Assembly (NCBI GenBank): GCA_965220935.1
Contig: OZ244857.1
Span: forward strand, 2,790,001 to 2,854,000
Direction: 5' to 3'
From: Bin80 sp965220935
Lineage (GTDB): Bacteria > Bacteroidota > Rhodothermia > Rhodothermales > Bin80
DNA length: 64,000 bases
A program made the translations under genes and the position numbers. Under the pieces are notes generated by a model. It did not search any database, was not told the DNA's origin, and saw nothing but the letters and a program-made list of their open reading frames with translations. Positions 9,487-18,494 of this stretch are shown here, in pieces. Numbering within the stretch: position 1 is the first letter of the stretch; each line of letters opens with the position of its first letter.

Positions 9487-10908
9487 ATGGAGCATTATTT
9501 ACTGTCAATCGGAATCCCTGCTATTGCATTTTTAATCGTCTTTAGATTTCAAATTAATTATTTGAGGCTTTCTAAGGGCACCTCTGTTAAAATTGGTGAG
9601 ATTTTAACGAGTGATACCTTTAATCATCCCCTGCGATCAGCCGACTGGGCAATATTGATAGATTACTTTGATCGATTAGTTGAGCCTCCATTAGATAGGC
9701 TTCGACAACTGTCCAATGCTACTTTGGTCACTGGCATTGCAGGCACTATGGGAATATTCCTCATAAAAATTGTGCTTATTCGAATTTACATTCCTGAATC
9801 CTCTGAAATACAAATACCACTTGAATTAATCGTGGGAGTAGCTATCGCTCTATGTTCAAGTTTACTTGGTTTAATATTTCATCTACATATCGTGAGAGCT
9901 TTGGGTCTTTCCCAAAGTAGAGTTAGTGAAAAACAGAGGGAATTATACCTCAAAATTAACCATTATTCAGATGACAAAGACATTACTCCAGATATGGAAG
10001 AATCTGGGGTTAAGTTTCTGGACGGTGCTCTAAAATTTCTTAAAGAGCAACGTACTACCACATCCAAACTTGATCAATTGCTTAAACCGCAGCAAGAAAT
10101 TTCTCAAAAAATGTCCAATTTTATGGATTCACTGAATGAGCAATCTCGTACAAGTCAAAAGACAATCACAGATTTAGAAGGAGCGATTCAAGGCATGAAC
10201 ACCTATCAAACCAAGATCTTGCAAGATAGTCAAGAATTATTTTCTGACTTGTCACATTCTTCCAAAGAGATTAACGAAAATGTTGATCAACTGACTAAGG
10301 AATTAAAGGCGCTTCCCACAGCAATTACCCGAGCGCTGGATATGAGCGATGAGTTTGAGAAACAAGCTGGACGTCATATAAACGAGTTGCACAAGATGTT
10401 TAATGAACACCAAGGCTTTCTTTCTAACGAGATAGTGCAAAATCAGAGACAGGTCCAGTCGCAACAAATTGCCCATCTTGAGGCGGCTTTGGAAAAAGTT
10501 CTGAAAATCGTGAAAGGCCCCATAGAGTCAGAAATACGTGATCCTTTGAAAAAAGTAAGTCAACAATTGCATAACACATCACAGGCAATGAAAAACGTTT
10601 CAGAACAGTTTAATACAGACCTGAAGCAGGCCTTAGAGAAAATGCCAGAGGCGGCAACAGAGTTCAGTTCAAGTATTCAAAAATCATCCGATACCTTTTC
10701 TGGAATATCCGAGAAATTGCAAGCATCAACCAAGACTATTCACGAAATTGTGGATGACAGCACGACTAGGGCCTTTGAGCCTCTCTTAGGCGATATGAAA
10801 GATTTCATGAATACGATAAGAGATACTCACGAAAGACTGTCAGAAGTTGTACAGGGTCTTGTGCAACTGATTGATGATCTTGTGCAAGGGATCAATAAGA
10901 AAAAGTAA
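9487..10908 (+). CDS. ZorA-like MotA/ExbB-family channel protein with coiled-coil tail
   Basis: Three membrane segments are visible (about residues 4-22, 78-98 and 112-136). The second, LVTGIAGTMGIF, and the third, VGVAIALCSSLLGLI, match the two conserved pore helices of the MotA/TolQ/ExbB family. After residue 150 comes more than 300 residues of Q/E/K-rich predicted coiled coil. This layout matches ZorA of Zorya anti-phage systems, where the ZorA5-ZorB2 complex is an ion-driven motor with a long cytoplasmic tail. An ATG at 9487 is preferred to a start at 9475 because it lies just after the upstream stop. Its stop overlaps the ATG of the ZorB-like gene (TAATG). No ZorC, ZorD or ZorE is present, so this is related to Zorya but not a known type. 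Confidence 0.75.
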   Translation: MEHYLLSIGIPAIAFLIVFRFQINYLRLSKGTSVKIGEILTSDTFNHPLRSADWAILIDYFDRLVEPPLDRLRQLSNATLVTGIAGTMGIFLIKIVLIRIYIPESSEIQIPLELIVGVAIALCSSLLGLIFHLHIVRALGLSQSRVSEKQRELYLKINHYSDDKDITPDMEESGVKFLDGALKFLKEQRTTTSKLDQLLKPQQEISQKMSNFMDSLNEQSRTSQKTITDLEGAIQGMNTYQTKILQDSQELFSDLSHSSKEINENVDQLTKELKALPTAITRALDMSDEFEKQAGRHINELHKMFNEHQGFLSNEIVQNQRQVQSQQIAHLEAALEKVLKIVKGPIESEIRDPLKKVSQQLHNTSQAMKNVSEQFNTDLKQALEKMPEAATEFSSSIQKSSDTFSGISEKLQASTKTIHEIVDDSTTRAFEPLLGDMKDFMNTIRDTHERLSEVVQGLVQLIDDLVQGINKKK

Positions 10909-11669
10909 TGAAGCGGCATAGTAAGACGCAGATTACTGTGTGGCCCGCCATTACAGATTTAATGACTGCCGTGACAATCATTGCTATTCTGGGGAGTATT
11001 GTTGGACATAATCTTTCATCGGGCCGAGAGCCAGATGATATCACAGAGCGTGAACGAATCCTTTTGGAGTTAGACGCAGCCCGCACTTCTATCTTGAATG
11101 AGTTCAAAAAAGAACTGTCAAAATATGATTTGAATGTGGAAATTATTGACGACGAGGGAGTACTACGGCTACATGACGATGCTATCAATTTTGGATTCTC
11201 TGAAGAAGCGCCGCTGCCAGAGCACCAGATAAATGTTGGAATCCTTGCGCAAGTATTAGCCGATATTGTACCCTGCTATAGCAATCAAATCATCCTTAAC
11301 GGTAAAAAGTCTTACTCCAGGCCGAATTATTGCAACTCATCTACTAAGTTTAAATGTGGTAAGAATAAATATAAGTGGTTGATTGGCACAATACTTATTG
11401 AAGGCCACACCGACAGCGTTCCTGTGGGACGGAAGCATCGTTTAAATAATAATCTTGAACTATCTTCAGTACGTTCTGCCTCTGTATATAAGATGATTAC
11501 TGATTGTGAACCTTCAATCAATAAAATGCGTAATTCTAAGGAGAGTCCCATCTTCAGTACGAGTGGTTATGGAGACATGAGACCTGCAATAGAAGGAAAT
11601 TCTCACGATAAAAAAAATAGACGGATTGATATACGGCTACTTCTTGAGCCCCGCCCTGATAAAGATTAG
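10908..11669 (+). CDS. ZorB-like MotB/OmpA-family protein
   Basis: The 253-residue protein has a short cytoplasmic start, one membrane helix (about residues 14-33) carrying the conserved aspartate of MotB/ZorB plugs (D17 in AITDLMTAVTIIAIL), a linker, and a C-terminal OmpA-type peptidoglycan-binding domain: EGHTDSVP at 165-172, the LSSVRSASV helix at about 185, and RRIDIRL at 238-244. In MotB and ZorB this domain anchors the stator to the cell wall and the aspartate carries the ion. The start overlaps the ZorA-like stop. After it the operon is interrupted by the ISL3/IS256 insertions, beyond which the HEPN-Sel1 gene follows in the same direction. Confidence 0.8.
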   Translation: MKRHSKTQITVWPAITDLMTAVTIIAILGSIVGHNLSSGREPDDITERERILLELDAARTSILNEFKKELSKYDLNVEIIDDEGVLRLHDDAINFGFSEEAPLPEHQINVGILAQVLADIVPCYSNQIILNGKKSYSRPNYCNSSTKFKCGKNKYKWLIGTILIEGHTDSVPVGRKHRLNNNLELSSVRSASVYKMITDCEPSINKMRNSKESPIFSTSGYGDMRPAIEGNSHDKKNRRIDIRLLLEPRPDKD

Positions 11670-11790
11670 TTACCATGTTCAAAACTATAGACCACTCGCA
11701 TCACCTTAATTCAGGGAATCCAGATTTACCCTTCCACCATGTCAAATCAACTTGGATGAAAGTTTATGTCCAAAATTTGGGCCTCCCATT

Positions 11791-12934
11791 TTAAGAGTGG
11801 GTTGGCCGATTTTTGGTGCCTTCTGGATACACATCAAGTCCACCAAGATAGAAGTAAATTGCATTCTTTAATCGTTCAGGATTTCTGAATCCACGCGCAC
11901 GGATTTTGATCATTTTGATGCTTTCAGCCGGCCCATTACTCACATCTAGAACCACCGCATTGATCATGCCCCAAAGATGATTTCTAATGGTTTTAGCCAC
12001 TTTTTTCATCGGTTCCAGACGACTGCGTGAGAGCCATCCTAACTTCCACGCTTTGAGCGCCCAAGTGCGATGTTTATACTTCCACAGCGTCTGGAACACT
12101 TCTTTCATTGCCCGAGCGCGTGCTGTTTTTTAAGAGACTAAACCGCTTTTTTTGCTTGGCCCGATTCTTAAGCCAATCATACTTTGTCCCTACCAGATCC
12201 AGAATCCCCAGTTTCTTTAACGCACGATTCTCCTCTCTGCGAACCTCATCTACCCCAGTTCCAACATATTTAGAGAAATGAAAATGATTAAATGCAATCT
12301 TGCATCGGGTCTACGCATCCTTGTTGCAGTGATGTAGGCAGGCCACATATCCATACTCACATGTTCAATCCCTGCAATTTGCTCAGGTGAACAACGATCG
12401 TAGTACTAACTCTCTATTGTTGGTGACACATGTAACACCGTACCGATCCGATATAATCGTCACATAATTATGTCCCTTCTTGGATGCGGTCTCATCTACG
12501 CAGATGTGAGGCACGATCTTCTCTGGCTTGCGCTCCAATCCACGATCCATAATATGAGCGATCATCGTCCAACTCACCCCTAAGCGTTTCGCGATCACTG
12601 AAATGCTGGTTGCAATCCATCACACAGCCTCAAACATGGACGTGAATTGCACACGAGCATCGGCCCAAGGAACCGAAATTATACTCACACCATGCTGTGG
12701 ACACTGCACACGGGGCCACCTCCGTACGATAATCACAGATATTAGTATGGCGCCATCGGCGCTCTCGGTGATCATACCCCGGACACACCTTCCCACACTC
12801 CGGACACCTTAACTCCGCATCCCCCGAAAGCGCTACATGGATCCTCGCCGCATAACGACTCGTCTCCTGCTCAATCTCGGACACGGTGACGCAATACCAA
12901 TCAAATGATTCATATCCGTTATTTTTAAAGCCAT
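11791..12934 (-). pseudogene. Decayed ISL3 transposase
   Basis: From an ATG at 12934 the minus strand reads through an N-terminal piece with an ISL3-type zinc finger (LRCPECGKVCPGYDHRERRW), a helix-turn-helix piece (MIAKRLGVSWTMIAHIMDRG) followed by the VDETASKKGHNYVTII catalytic strand, and a C-terminal piece containing NHLWGMINAVVLDVSNGPAE and the ARGFRN motif ending at 11791. Several frame breaks and a missing central segment separate the pieces. It is related to the copy at 30669-31811. Confidence 0.85.
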
Positions 12935-13047
12935 CTTTTTTTGATAAGTTGAAGGATAGAGGGGTTGTCCGAAAATTAGTTGACGTTCAATATTCTGGGA
13001 ACCATCTACTGGTATCCTTACCCATTCCATATTATCAACATTAACTC

Positions 13048-14073
13048 ATGCTATTACCTGAAGATTTTGGACAGTTACAGCAGACCTTAGAAGAAGCTGG
13101 GGCCTCTGGGCAACAGTTACGCGTGTCTCTGTTACGCCACTGTAGTGACTTGATCCAGCACCTCACGCACGACCTTGGCATGCCCAGTGCTCTTGACACT
13201 ACGTCTGATTCTGCTCAAGAACCCATTCATGCAGATCCAGAAGAAGAGACATCGACAGCGCCTTTGTCGTCGCCCAGTTTCCCCGAATATGGGGATGAGT
13301 CCGATCTCCATCAGATTCGCATGGAGGCGCTGGAAGTCTTTGATCACCGCCGTCTTGACGAAGAGACCTATGCCGTGTTGTGGATGGATGTGCTACGCGT
13401 CTGGGGTGCACCCTTCTTGCTGTGTATGGGCTCTACTTTGGAAGGCGATCGGCGTATGTTAGGATTTGAGCAGGCCTCCGCACAGAATATCGCCCGTGTG
13501 ACGCATTTGTTTGCGTCGCTTCTCCATCGTGGACTGTCGCTTGACGATGGACTGCTTTGTATCACCCCCGTCACCGTCACGCTGGATCAGGTGCTAATGG
13601 ACCTGGGTGGTGAGCGCATTCGCCTGCAGCATTGCCATCTGCACAAGCGTGAACGGATCGTAAGTGTTCTCACCGAGGAGCAACAAACCCAGATGCGGGG
13701 GCAGATCAACCGTGCCTTCTCCATTCCTGATGCCAAACAGGCACGGGAGGCGCTCTTGCGGATTCATGACCGCCTCCTGCGATGGAATCGTTCGGCTGCC
13801 CAGCGTCTGTTCAAGGATCTGGATCTATGTCTGACCTTGCATCAAACCGGACGGTATGAGCACTTGAGTCGCAGTCTGCGCACAACCTCTTGCGTTACCC
13901 ATACCGTGCAGTATGTGAATCAGCGACTGCGAGGCATCCGTCACTGGCTGTCTCCCCAGTCGCGTCGTGCACAACTCGAACTGTTGCTGCTGGAACGCGA
14001 ATCAAAGATGCATCGACTCGCTCATGCTTCGTATCTTTCTTCCATGCAAACGTCTCTGTTTCCTTCCACATAA
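13048..14073 (+). CDS. IS256 transposase paralogue lacking catalytic residues
   Basis: The 341-residue protein aligns by eye with the core of the IS256 transposase encoded just downstream: VLWMDVL corresponds to VLMIDGK, LLCITPV to LVCIDGAKG, LQHCHLHKRERI to VQRCTWHKRENV, and TTSCVTHTVQYVNQRLRGI to TTNIIESINSELEANLKRI. The first catalytic Asp is kept, but the second Asp and the Glu are replaced. It should therefore not cut DNA on its own. It is intact, starts just inside the left inverted repeat and is followed after 93 nt by the active gene. A role as regulator or architectural partner of the transposase is an inference. Confidence 0.7.
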   Translation: MLLPEDFGQLQQTLEEAGASGQQLRVSLLRHCSDLIQHLTHDLGMPSALDTTSDSAQEPIHADPEEETSTAPLSSPSFPEYGDESDLHQIRMEALEVFDHRRLDEETYAVLWMDVLRVWGAPFLLCMGSTLEGDRRMLGFEQASAQNIARVTHLFASLLHRGLSLDDGLLCITPVTVTLDQVLMDLGGERIRLQHCHLHKRERIVSVLTEEQQTQMRGQINRAFSIPDAKQAREALLRIHDRLLRWNRSAAQRLFKDLDLCLTLHQTGRYEHLSRSLRTTSCVTHTVQYVNQRLRGIRHWLSPQSRRAQLELLLLERESKMHRLAHASYLSSMQTSLFPST

Positions 14074-14166
14074 TGGATCTCTCCAGACGTTGCCAGCAAG
14101 AACGACAAAAACCCATAGGTTCTGTCGTTTCTGTTTCTCTTTTTACTCTTTAATCTACCCAATTTA

Positions 14167-15531
14167 ATGAAAACAACCTATCGACAAGGTCTCCCCGAAC
14201 GAGACAATGGCTTTATGGAGCTCTTTGAAGAAGAGCTTCAAGATGATGTCAGCGCAGGGAAGTTAGTGGATGATTATGTCACAATGGCGCAGGAGATCCT
14301 TGCCCTGCTGTTAATTGACAATGAAGTAGAGCATTTATGTGGAGCGTACGCGAAGCATGACGATGTCCATGAGGGGCGCTATCAACGGTGGGGATCCAAT
14401 CCAGGCTCCATCAAGATTCAAGGGGAGCGACTGCCGATCCGAGTCCCCCGTGTCCGCGATAGGGTGACCAAGAAAGAGGTTCCTCTCCAACGCTATCAGA
14501 AGTTGCGTAAACTGCCACCGAAGCAACAAGAGCATTTGACCAATCAGGTCTTCTATGGACTCACGCAGCGTAACTATCGCAAAGTGGTCCGTGCCTTCAT
14601 CAATGGCATCGTTCCCTTCAAATCCTCGGTCAGTGAGGCATTCATTGAGCAAAGTACGCGAGAGTTGGAAGCGTTTGAACGGCGCCAGATCGGATCCGAA
14701 ACGTATGTGGTCCTCATGATTGACGGCAAATATATGCGTGAACGCCAAATCTTGCACTGTGTGGGTATTACCGAAGAGGGTCAGAAGCGGGTTCTGGGAT
14801 TCGTAGAGGCGACGACGGAGGCCGTTGAGGGGTTATTGTTGAATCTGATTGAACGCGGCTTGCGTTATGAGAAGGGACTGCTGGTCTGCATTGATGGAGC
14901 CAAAGGACTTCGTAAAGCGGTCGAGGATGTCTTTGGGGAGTATGCTCAGGTGCAACGTTGCACCTGGCACAAACGGGAGAATGTGCTCGGGAAAGTGAGG
15001 CAAGCGTCAAAACAACGTATCAAATCGAAACTCAATGATGCGTATAAGACCACAGAGTATGACGAAGCCAAGCAGAAGTTGGACACCCTCTGTGATACGC
15101 TGGACAAAGAAGGAGAAGGCATGGCCGCCAAGAGCTTGCGGGAAGGCTTAGAAGAAACCCTGACACTCCAAAAACTCGGAGTGGTGGACGAATTGGGAAG
15201 GAGTTTCCAGACGACCAATATCATTGAGAGCATCAATAGCGAGCTTGAAGCGAACCTCAAGCGGATCAAACGCTGGGTGAACTCAAGTCAGTATCACCGA
15301 TGGATTGCCATGTCCATCATCAAGAGCGAGCAGAACTTCAACCCCATTGCTGGATCCAGTCATCTGCCAACGCTGCAGAAAGCACTTCTGGAGCGGGTGC
15401 CATCCATGGAGAAAGCACCCAACCCGAGGCAAAATGAACACAAGATACCCCCTATGGATTCAACAGAATCTGTACATAAAGAGCAAATGAAGTCTATCTC
15501 TAATCGGATAAGAATTCCGAACGTCAACTAA
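14167..15531 (+). CDS. IS256-family transposase
   Basis: The 454-residue protein has the full Mutator/IS256 layout: an N-terminal region with YQRWGSNPG and IRVPRVRDR, then catalytic motifs MIDGKYM (first Asp), VCIDGAKGLRKAV (second Asp), the CTWHKREN segment, and NIIESINSELE (Glu) followed by the KRIKRW motif. Length and motif spacing fit IS256 transposases that move by copy-out through a circle. The C-terminal tail runs into the right inverted repeat. It is intact and is probably the functional transposase of the element. Confidence 0.95.
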   Translation: MKTTYRQGLPERDNGFMELFEEELQDDVSAGKLVDDYVTMAQEILALLLIDNEVEHLCGAYAKHDDVHEGRYQRWGSNPGSIKIQGERLPIRVPRVRDRVTKKEVPLQRYQKLRKLPPKQQEHLTNQVFYGLTQRNYRKVVRAFINGIVPFKSSVSEAFIEQSTRELEAFERRQIGSETYVVLMIDGKYMRERQILHCVGITEEGQKRVLGFVEATTEAVEGLLLNLIERGLRYEKGLLVCIDGAKGLRKAVEDVFGEYAQVQRCTWHKRENVLGKVRQASKQRIKSKLNDAYKTTEYDEAKQKLDTLCDTLDKEGEGMAAKSLREGLEETLTLQKLGVVDELGRSFQTTNIIESINSELEANLKRIKRWVNSSQYHRWIAMSIIKSEQNFNPIAGSSHLPTLQKALLERVPSMEKAPNPRQNEHKIPPMDSTESVHKEQMKSISNRIRIPNVN

Positions 15532-15705
15532 TTTTCGGACAACCCCAGGATAGATCTAAACTACTATAATAATCCTTACCTAACCTTATTCTTGTTACCC
15601 TCGTTTACCCATTTCTGAAAATATCACCCACTTAAAAAATGGGAGGCCCCAAAATTTATGCCTCATTTGAAATATACCCAAGGATGTCCTTAAATTCACG
15701 GTAGC

Positions 15706-18348
15706 ATGAAGCAGAAAAATTACCGACACACGGCGGATGATATTCTTTTACTCCTAAGAGATGGCCTCAAGCCCTTTGTGAAACGACAGATAGATCTCGC
15801 AACCAAAAACAGAAAACTCCCCCCTGATTGGGAGCAGAAATTTTTTGCAAAACGTAGGCAACACTCCTCCAAATCATTTGAGGATTGGGATGTATTGGAT
15901 CTGCTACATTTTTTTGAATTTAGTCGTAGTCTATTCAAAGATTTTCTGGGAAAAGTCGCATTCAAGTCTCTGCGTAAACTCAGAAATTATAGGAATCTCT
16001 GGGCGCATCAAGAACCCTTGAATAAGAAAGATATTATCAATGTTCTTGAGTTAATTATTCATTTATTAACCTCAATTTCGTCAGCTGATCAGCTAAATAA
16101 AGCAAAATCTCTGTTGTACGATATCGTGAATGAACCCATTAAATCAGATGCCGAAAATATTTCTGGATCCAATCGTGAGGAACGTGACGAAATTAATGAT
16201 AACAACTCAGATCGGGCGAGAAAAGATCATAAAACCAAAAACAGTAATAGCCACATCATATTTAGAAAATGGCGGACGGCCAGTCTCGCAGCATGCTTGC
16301 TGATTATTGCTGGTACACTGATGACTTGGTCGCTAGGACAGGAAGAAAGTTCCCCGCCTCCTGTAGATGGATTGTGTTATCAATTAAATGATTATCAGAA
16401 TATGGACCTGGACGATGCAATGGTGGAGGTTTTTAACCAGTGCGCTGATGATGGCCATGCCTATGCCCAAACCTTTATTGGGGTGAAACAACTCATTTCT
16501 GGAGATTGTGACGCAGCTTTGAAGTGGTTGACCGAGGCAGCTGATCGGGAAGATTCTCAAGGTCAATTTTGGCTTGGATACATGTTTACACACGATTACT
16601 GCGGACAAAAAGACCTTGATCAGGCTTTAAATTGGTTGCACTTGTCGGCAGATCAGAATTATGTCCCTGCCCAAAATTTGCTCGGGGACATTTATCTATA
16701 TAATCTAGATAAACAAAACTTTGAAGAAGCAAAAAAATGGTATGATCTGGCGTCCATTCAAGACTCTGTCCATGCCCAATTCGGCTTAGGTGAATTATTT
16801 CTAACTGGACTGGGCGTACCCCCAGACATTGCAAAAGCAAAACAGCATTACCACACTGCGGCGAATCAAAATCATACCGATGCGCAGGTCATGCTATGCG
16901 AAATATATATATATGGCTTCGGAGTAAATCAGGACTATCAAGAATCGTTCAAATGGTGCAAATTAGCGGCCGAAAATAATCACCCCGATGCACAATATCT
17001 TATGGGTTCAATGTATCTCTATGGTCTTGGCGTGCATGAGGATGTTGGAGAATCTATAAAATTGTATCAATTAGCCGCACAGCAAGGACATGTAGACGCA
17101 CAGCATAGCTTGGGGATGCTGTTCTTACTCATGTACGAATTTAATCAGAATAATGATCTGATTATTGAGTATCTATCTTGGTTCCGACAAGCAGCCACAA
17201 ATCAGAGAAATTCGTTGGTTATATATGATGAGCATTTGCCTACCCAGTTGGAGTCTTGGATTGACTCGCTTGGTAGTCACCCATACAATCAATCTCGTAG
17301 ATGGCGCCGCCTCACCGATAATCAAGGCCAGATAAAATCACAATTTAGGCTCGGTGAGATATATTATGATGGGATAGGAGTTGCAAGAGACGATGTCATA
17401 GCCATCAAATGGTATCGGGAGGCCGCTAGTGGCGGATTGGACCGTGCACAAAATTCTCTTGGAGATATGTATCGTAAAGGACAGGGTGTACGGACTGATT
17501 TTGAAAAAGCACTGGAGAATTATCGCCTTGCTGCCGACCAAGATTATCCTCCAGCCCAGACATCCCTAGGTGAAATGTATCTCTTTGGCCAAGGGGTTGA
17601 AAAACGGCCAGCAGAAGCCGTGCAACTGTTTCACCGTGCAGCCGACAGTGGAGATGCCCAAGGGCAGGCATGGCTGGGTTGGGTTTATGGAAACGCGAAA
17701 AACTATAGAGAAGCCCTAAAATGGCTCCTTGAATCCGCAAATCAAGAAAATGAACTTGGCATTATTCTACTCCAATTGATCTCAGCTACTAATCAGGGCA
17801 TCCCACAAGATCCAATAGCACAATTACAGTTGGGCCTGATGTTCAAAAATGGTGACATCGTTCCTCATGTACCCCAGCAGGCTGTAAAATTCTTTGAACT
17901 TGCGGCAGACCAGGGAAATGCTGATGCGCAATTACAGTTGGCCGAGATGCTTATAAATGGTGACGACATCAATCCAAATCCAGAAAGAGCATGCAGATTA
18001 TATCAATTAGCTGCTGATCAGGGGCATTCTGAATCGCAATTCCAGTTATATCTGCTGTTTTCCAGCGGGCGAGGAGGATGTGAAAAAGATGATGATCTCG
18101 CCTGTAAATGGCTTCGTCAAGCCGCTAATCATCAACATGCGGAAGCACAATACCGACTCGGACTAATTTATTATCACGGGCGGACTCATTGTGTAGAAAA
18201 GGACATCATTGAAGCCTACGCTTGGTTTGATATTTCTGGAACAACCGAAGCAAATCAAGCCAAAGAACAATTGAAAATGAGCCGTTCTCAAACACGCCAA
18301 GGGCAGGAGCGCTCATCCGAGATTCGTAGCCAGATGAACTCAAAATAA
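15706..18348 (+). CDS. Swt1-type HEPN – transmembrane – Sel1-repeat protein
   Basis: Residues 1-145 form a predicted all-helical domain resembling the Swt1-type HEPN fold. It carries LRKLRNYRNLWAHQ, giving an R-x4-H ribonuclease-type motif (R96, H101). A polar linker is followed by one membrane helix at about 191-210 preceded by RKWR, so the HEPN domain should be cytoplasmic. From about 240 to the end are roughly 15 Sel1 (TPR-like) repeats of the AA..G...AQ..LG..Y..G type, which would face the periplasm. HEPN domains in conflict systems are commonly RNA-cutting effectors; Sel1 repeats bind proteins. It reads in the same direction as the ZorAB-like genes, separated only by the IS insertions, so it was probably the operon's last gene. 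Confidence 0.7.
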   Translation: MKQKNYRHTADDILLLLRDGLKPFVKRQIDLATKNRKLPPDWEQKFFAKRRQHSSKSFEDWDVLDLLHFFEFSRSLFKDFLGKVAFKSLRKLRNYRNLWAHQEPLNKKDIINVLELIIHLLTSISSADQLNKAKSLLYDIVNEPIKSDAENISGSNREERDEINDNNSDRARKDHKTKNSNSHIIFRKWRTASLAACLLIIAGTLMTWSLGQEESSPPPVDGLCYQLNDYQNMDLDDAMVEVFNQCADDGHAYAQTFIGVKQLISGDCDAALKWLTEAADREDSQGQFWLGYMFTHDYCGQKDLDQALNWLHLSADQNYVPAQNLLGDIYLYNLDKQNFEEAKKWYDLASIQDSVHAQFGLGELFLTGLGVPPDIAKAKQHYHTAANQNHTDAQVMLCEIYIYGFGVNQDYQESFKWCKLAAENNHPDAQYLMGSMYLYGLGVHEDVGESIKLYQLAAQQGHVDAQHSLGMLFLLMYEFNQNNDLIIEYLSWFRQAATNQRNSLVIYDEHLPTQLESWIDSLGSHPYNQSRRWRRLTDNQGQIKSQFRLGEIYYDGIGVARDDVIAIKWYREAASGGLDRAQNSLGDMYRKGQGVRTDFEKALENYRLAADQDYPPAQTSLGEMYLFGQGVEKRPAEAVQLFHRAADSGDAQGQAWLGWVYGNAKNYREALKWLLESANQENELGIILLQLISATNQGIPQDPIAQLQLGLMFKNGDIVPHVPQQAVKFFELAADQGNADAQLQLAEMLINGDDINPNPERACRLYQLAADQGHSESQFQLYLLFSSGRGGCEKDDDLACKWLRQAANHQHAEAQYRLGLIYYHGRTHCVEKDIIEAYAWFDISGTTEANQAKEQLKMSRSQTRQGQERSSEIRSQMNSK

Positions 18349-18494
18349 ATGAGCATCCATCGTTTAGATTCTACTACAAGCGACACACAAACAAGCATCT
18401 CTATCTCAATAGAATGTTCTCAGGACGCTCCTATCACTTATCCTGCCACCCAATTCTACAACGACGGACAATCCTTAATCGGTCACATGAATCA

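Larger units (their letters stand above)
12953..15554 (+). mobile_element. IS256-like element with perfect 28-bp inverted repeats
   Basis: The element proper is 12961-15546 (2586 bp). Its ends are identical inverted repeats, 12961-12988 and 15519-15546, starting GGGGTTGTCCGAAAATTAG. The flanks carry an 8-bp direct repeat AGGATAGA (12953-12960 and 15547-15554), typical of IS256. Both genes inside are open, and repeats and duplication are perfect, so insertion was recent. It landed inside an already resident ISL3 element. Confidence 0.95.
11771..15657. mobile_element. ISL3-family element with nested IS256-like insertion (with target duplications)
   Basis: The outer element runs from 11779 to 15649. 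Its ends are imperfect inverted repeats beginning GGGCCTCCCATTTT on both sides, flanked by an 8-bp direct repeat CAAAATTT (11771-11778 and 15650-15657), the duplication size usual for ISL3. Without the nested element it is about 1.28 kb, normal for ISL3. The single transposase gene on the minus strand is decayed. The element interrupts the gap between the ZorB-like gene and the HEPN-Sel1 gene, which would otherwise be about 160 nt apart. Confidence 0.85.

Noticed and set aside
9487..11669. Flagellar stator MotAB or TolQR/ExbBD
   Set aside because: The long coiled-coil tail of the MotA-like protein and absence of flagellar, Tol or TonB genes fit ZorAB better.
10908..18348. A complete known Zorya type
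   Set aside because: No ZorC, ZorD helicase, ZorE HNH nuclease or recognisable type III partners are present.
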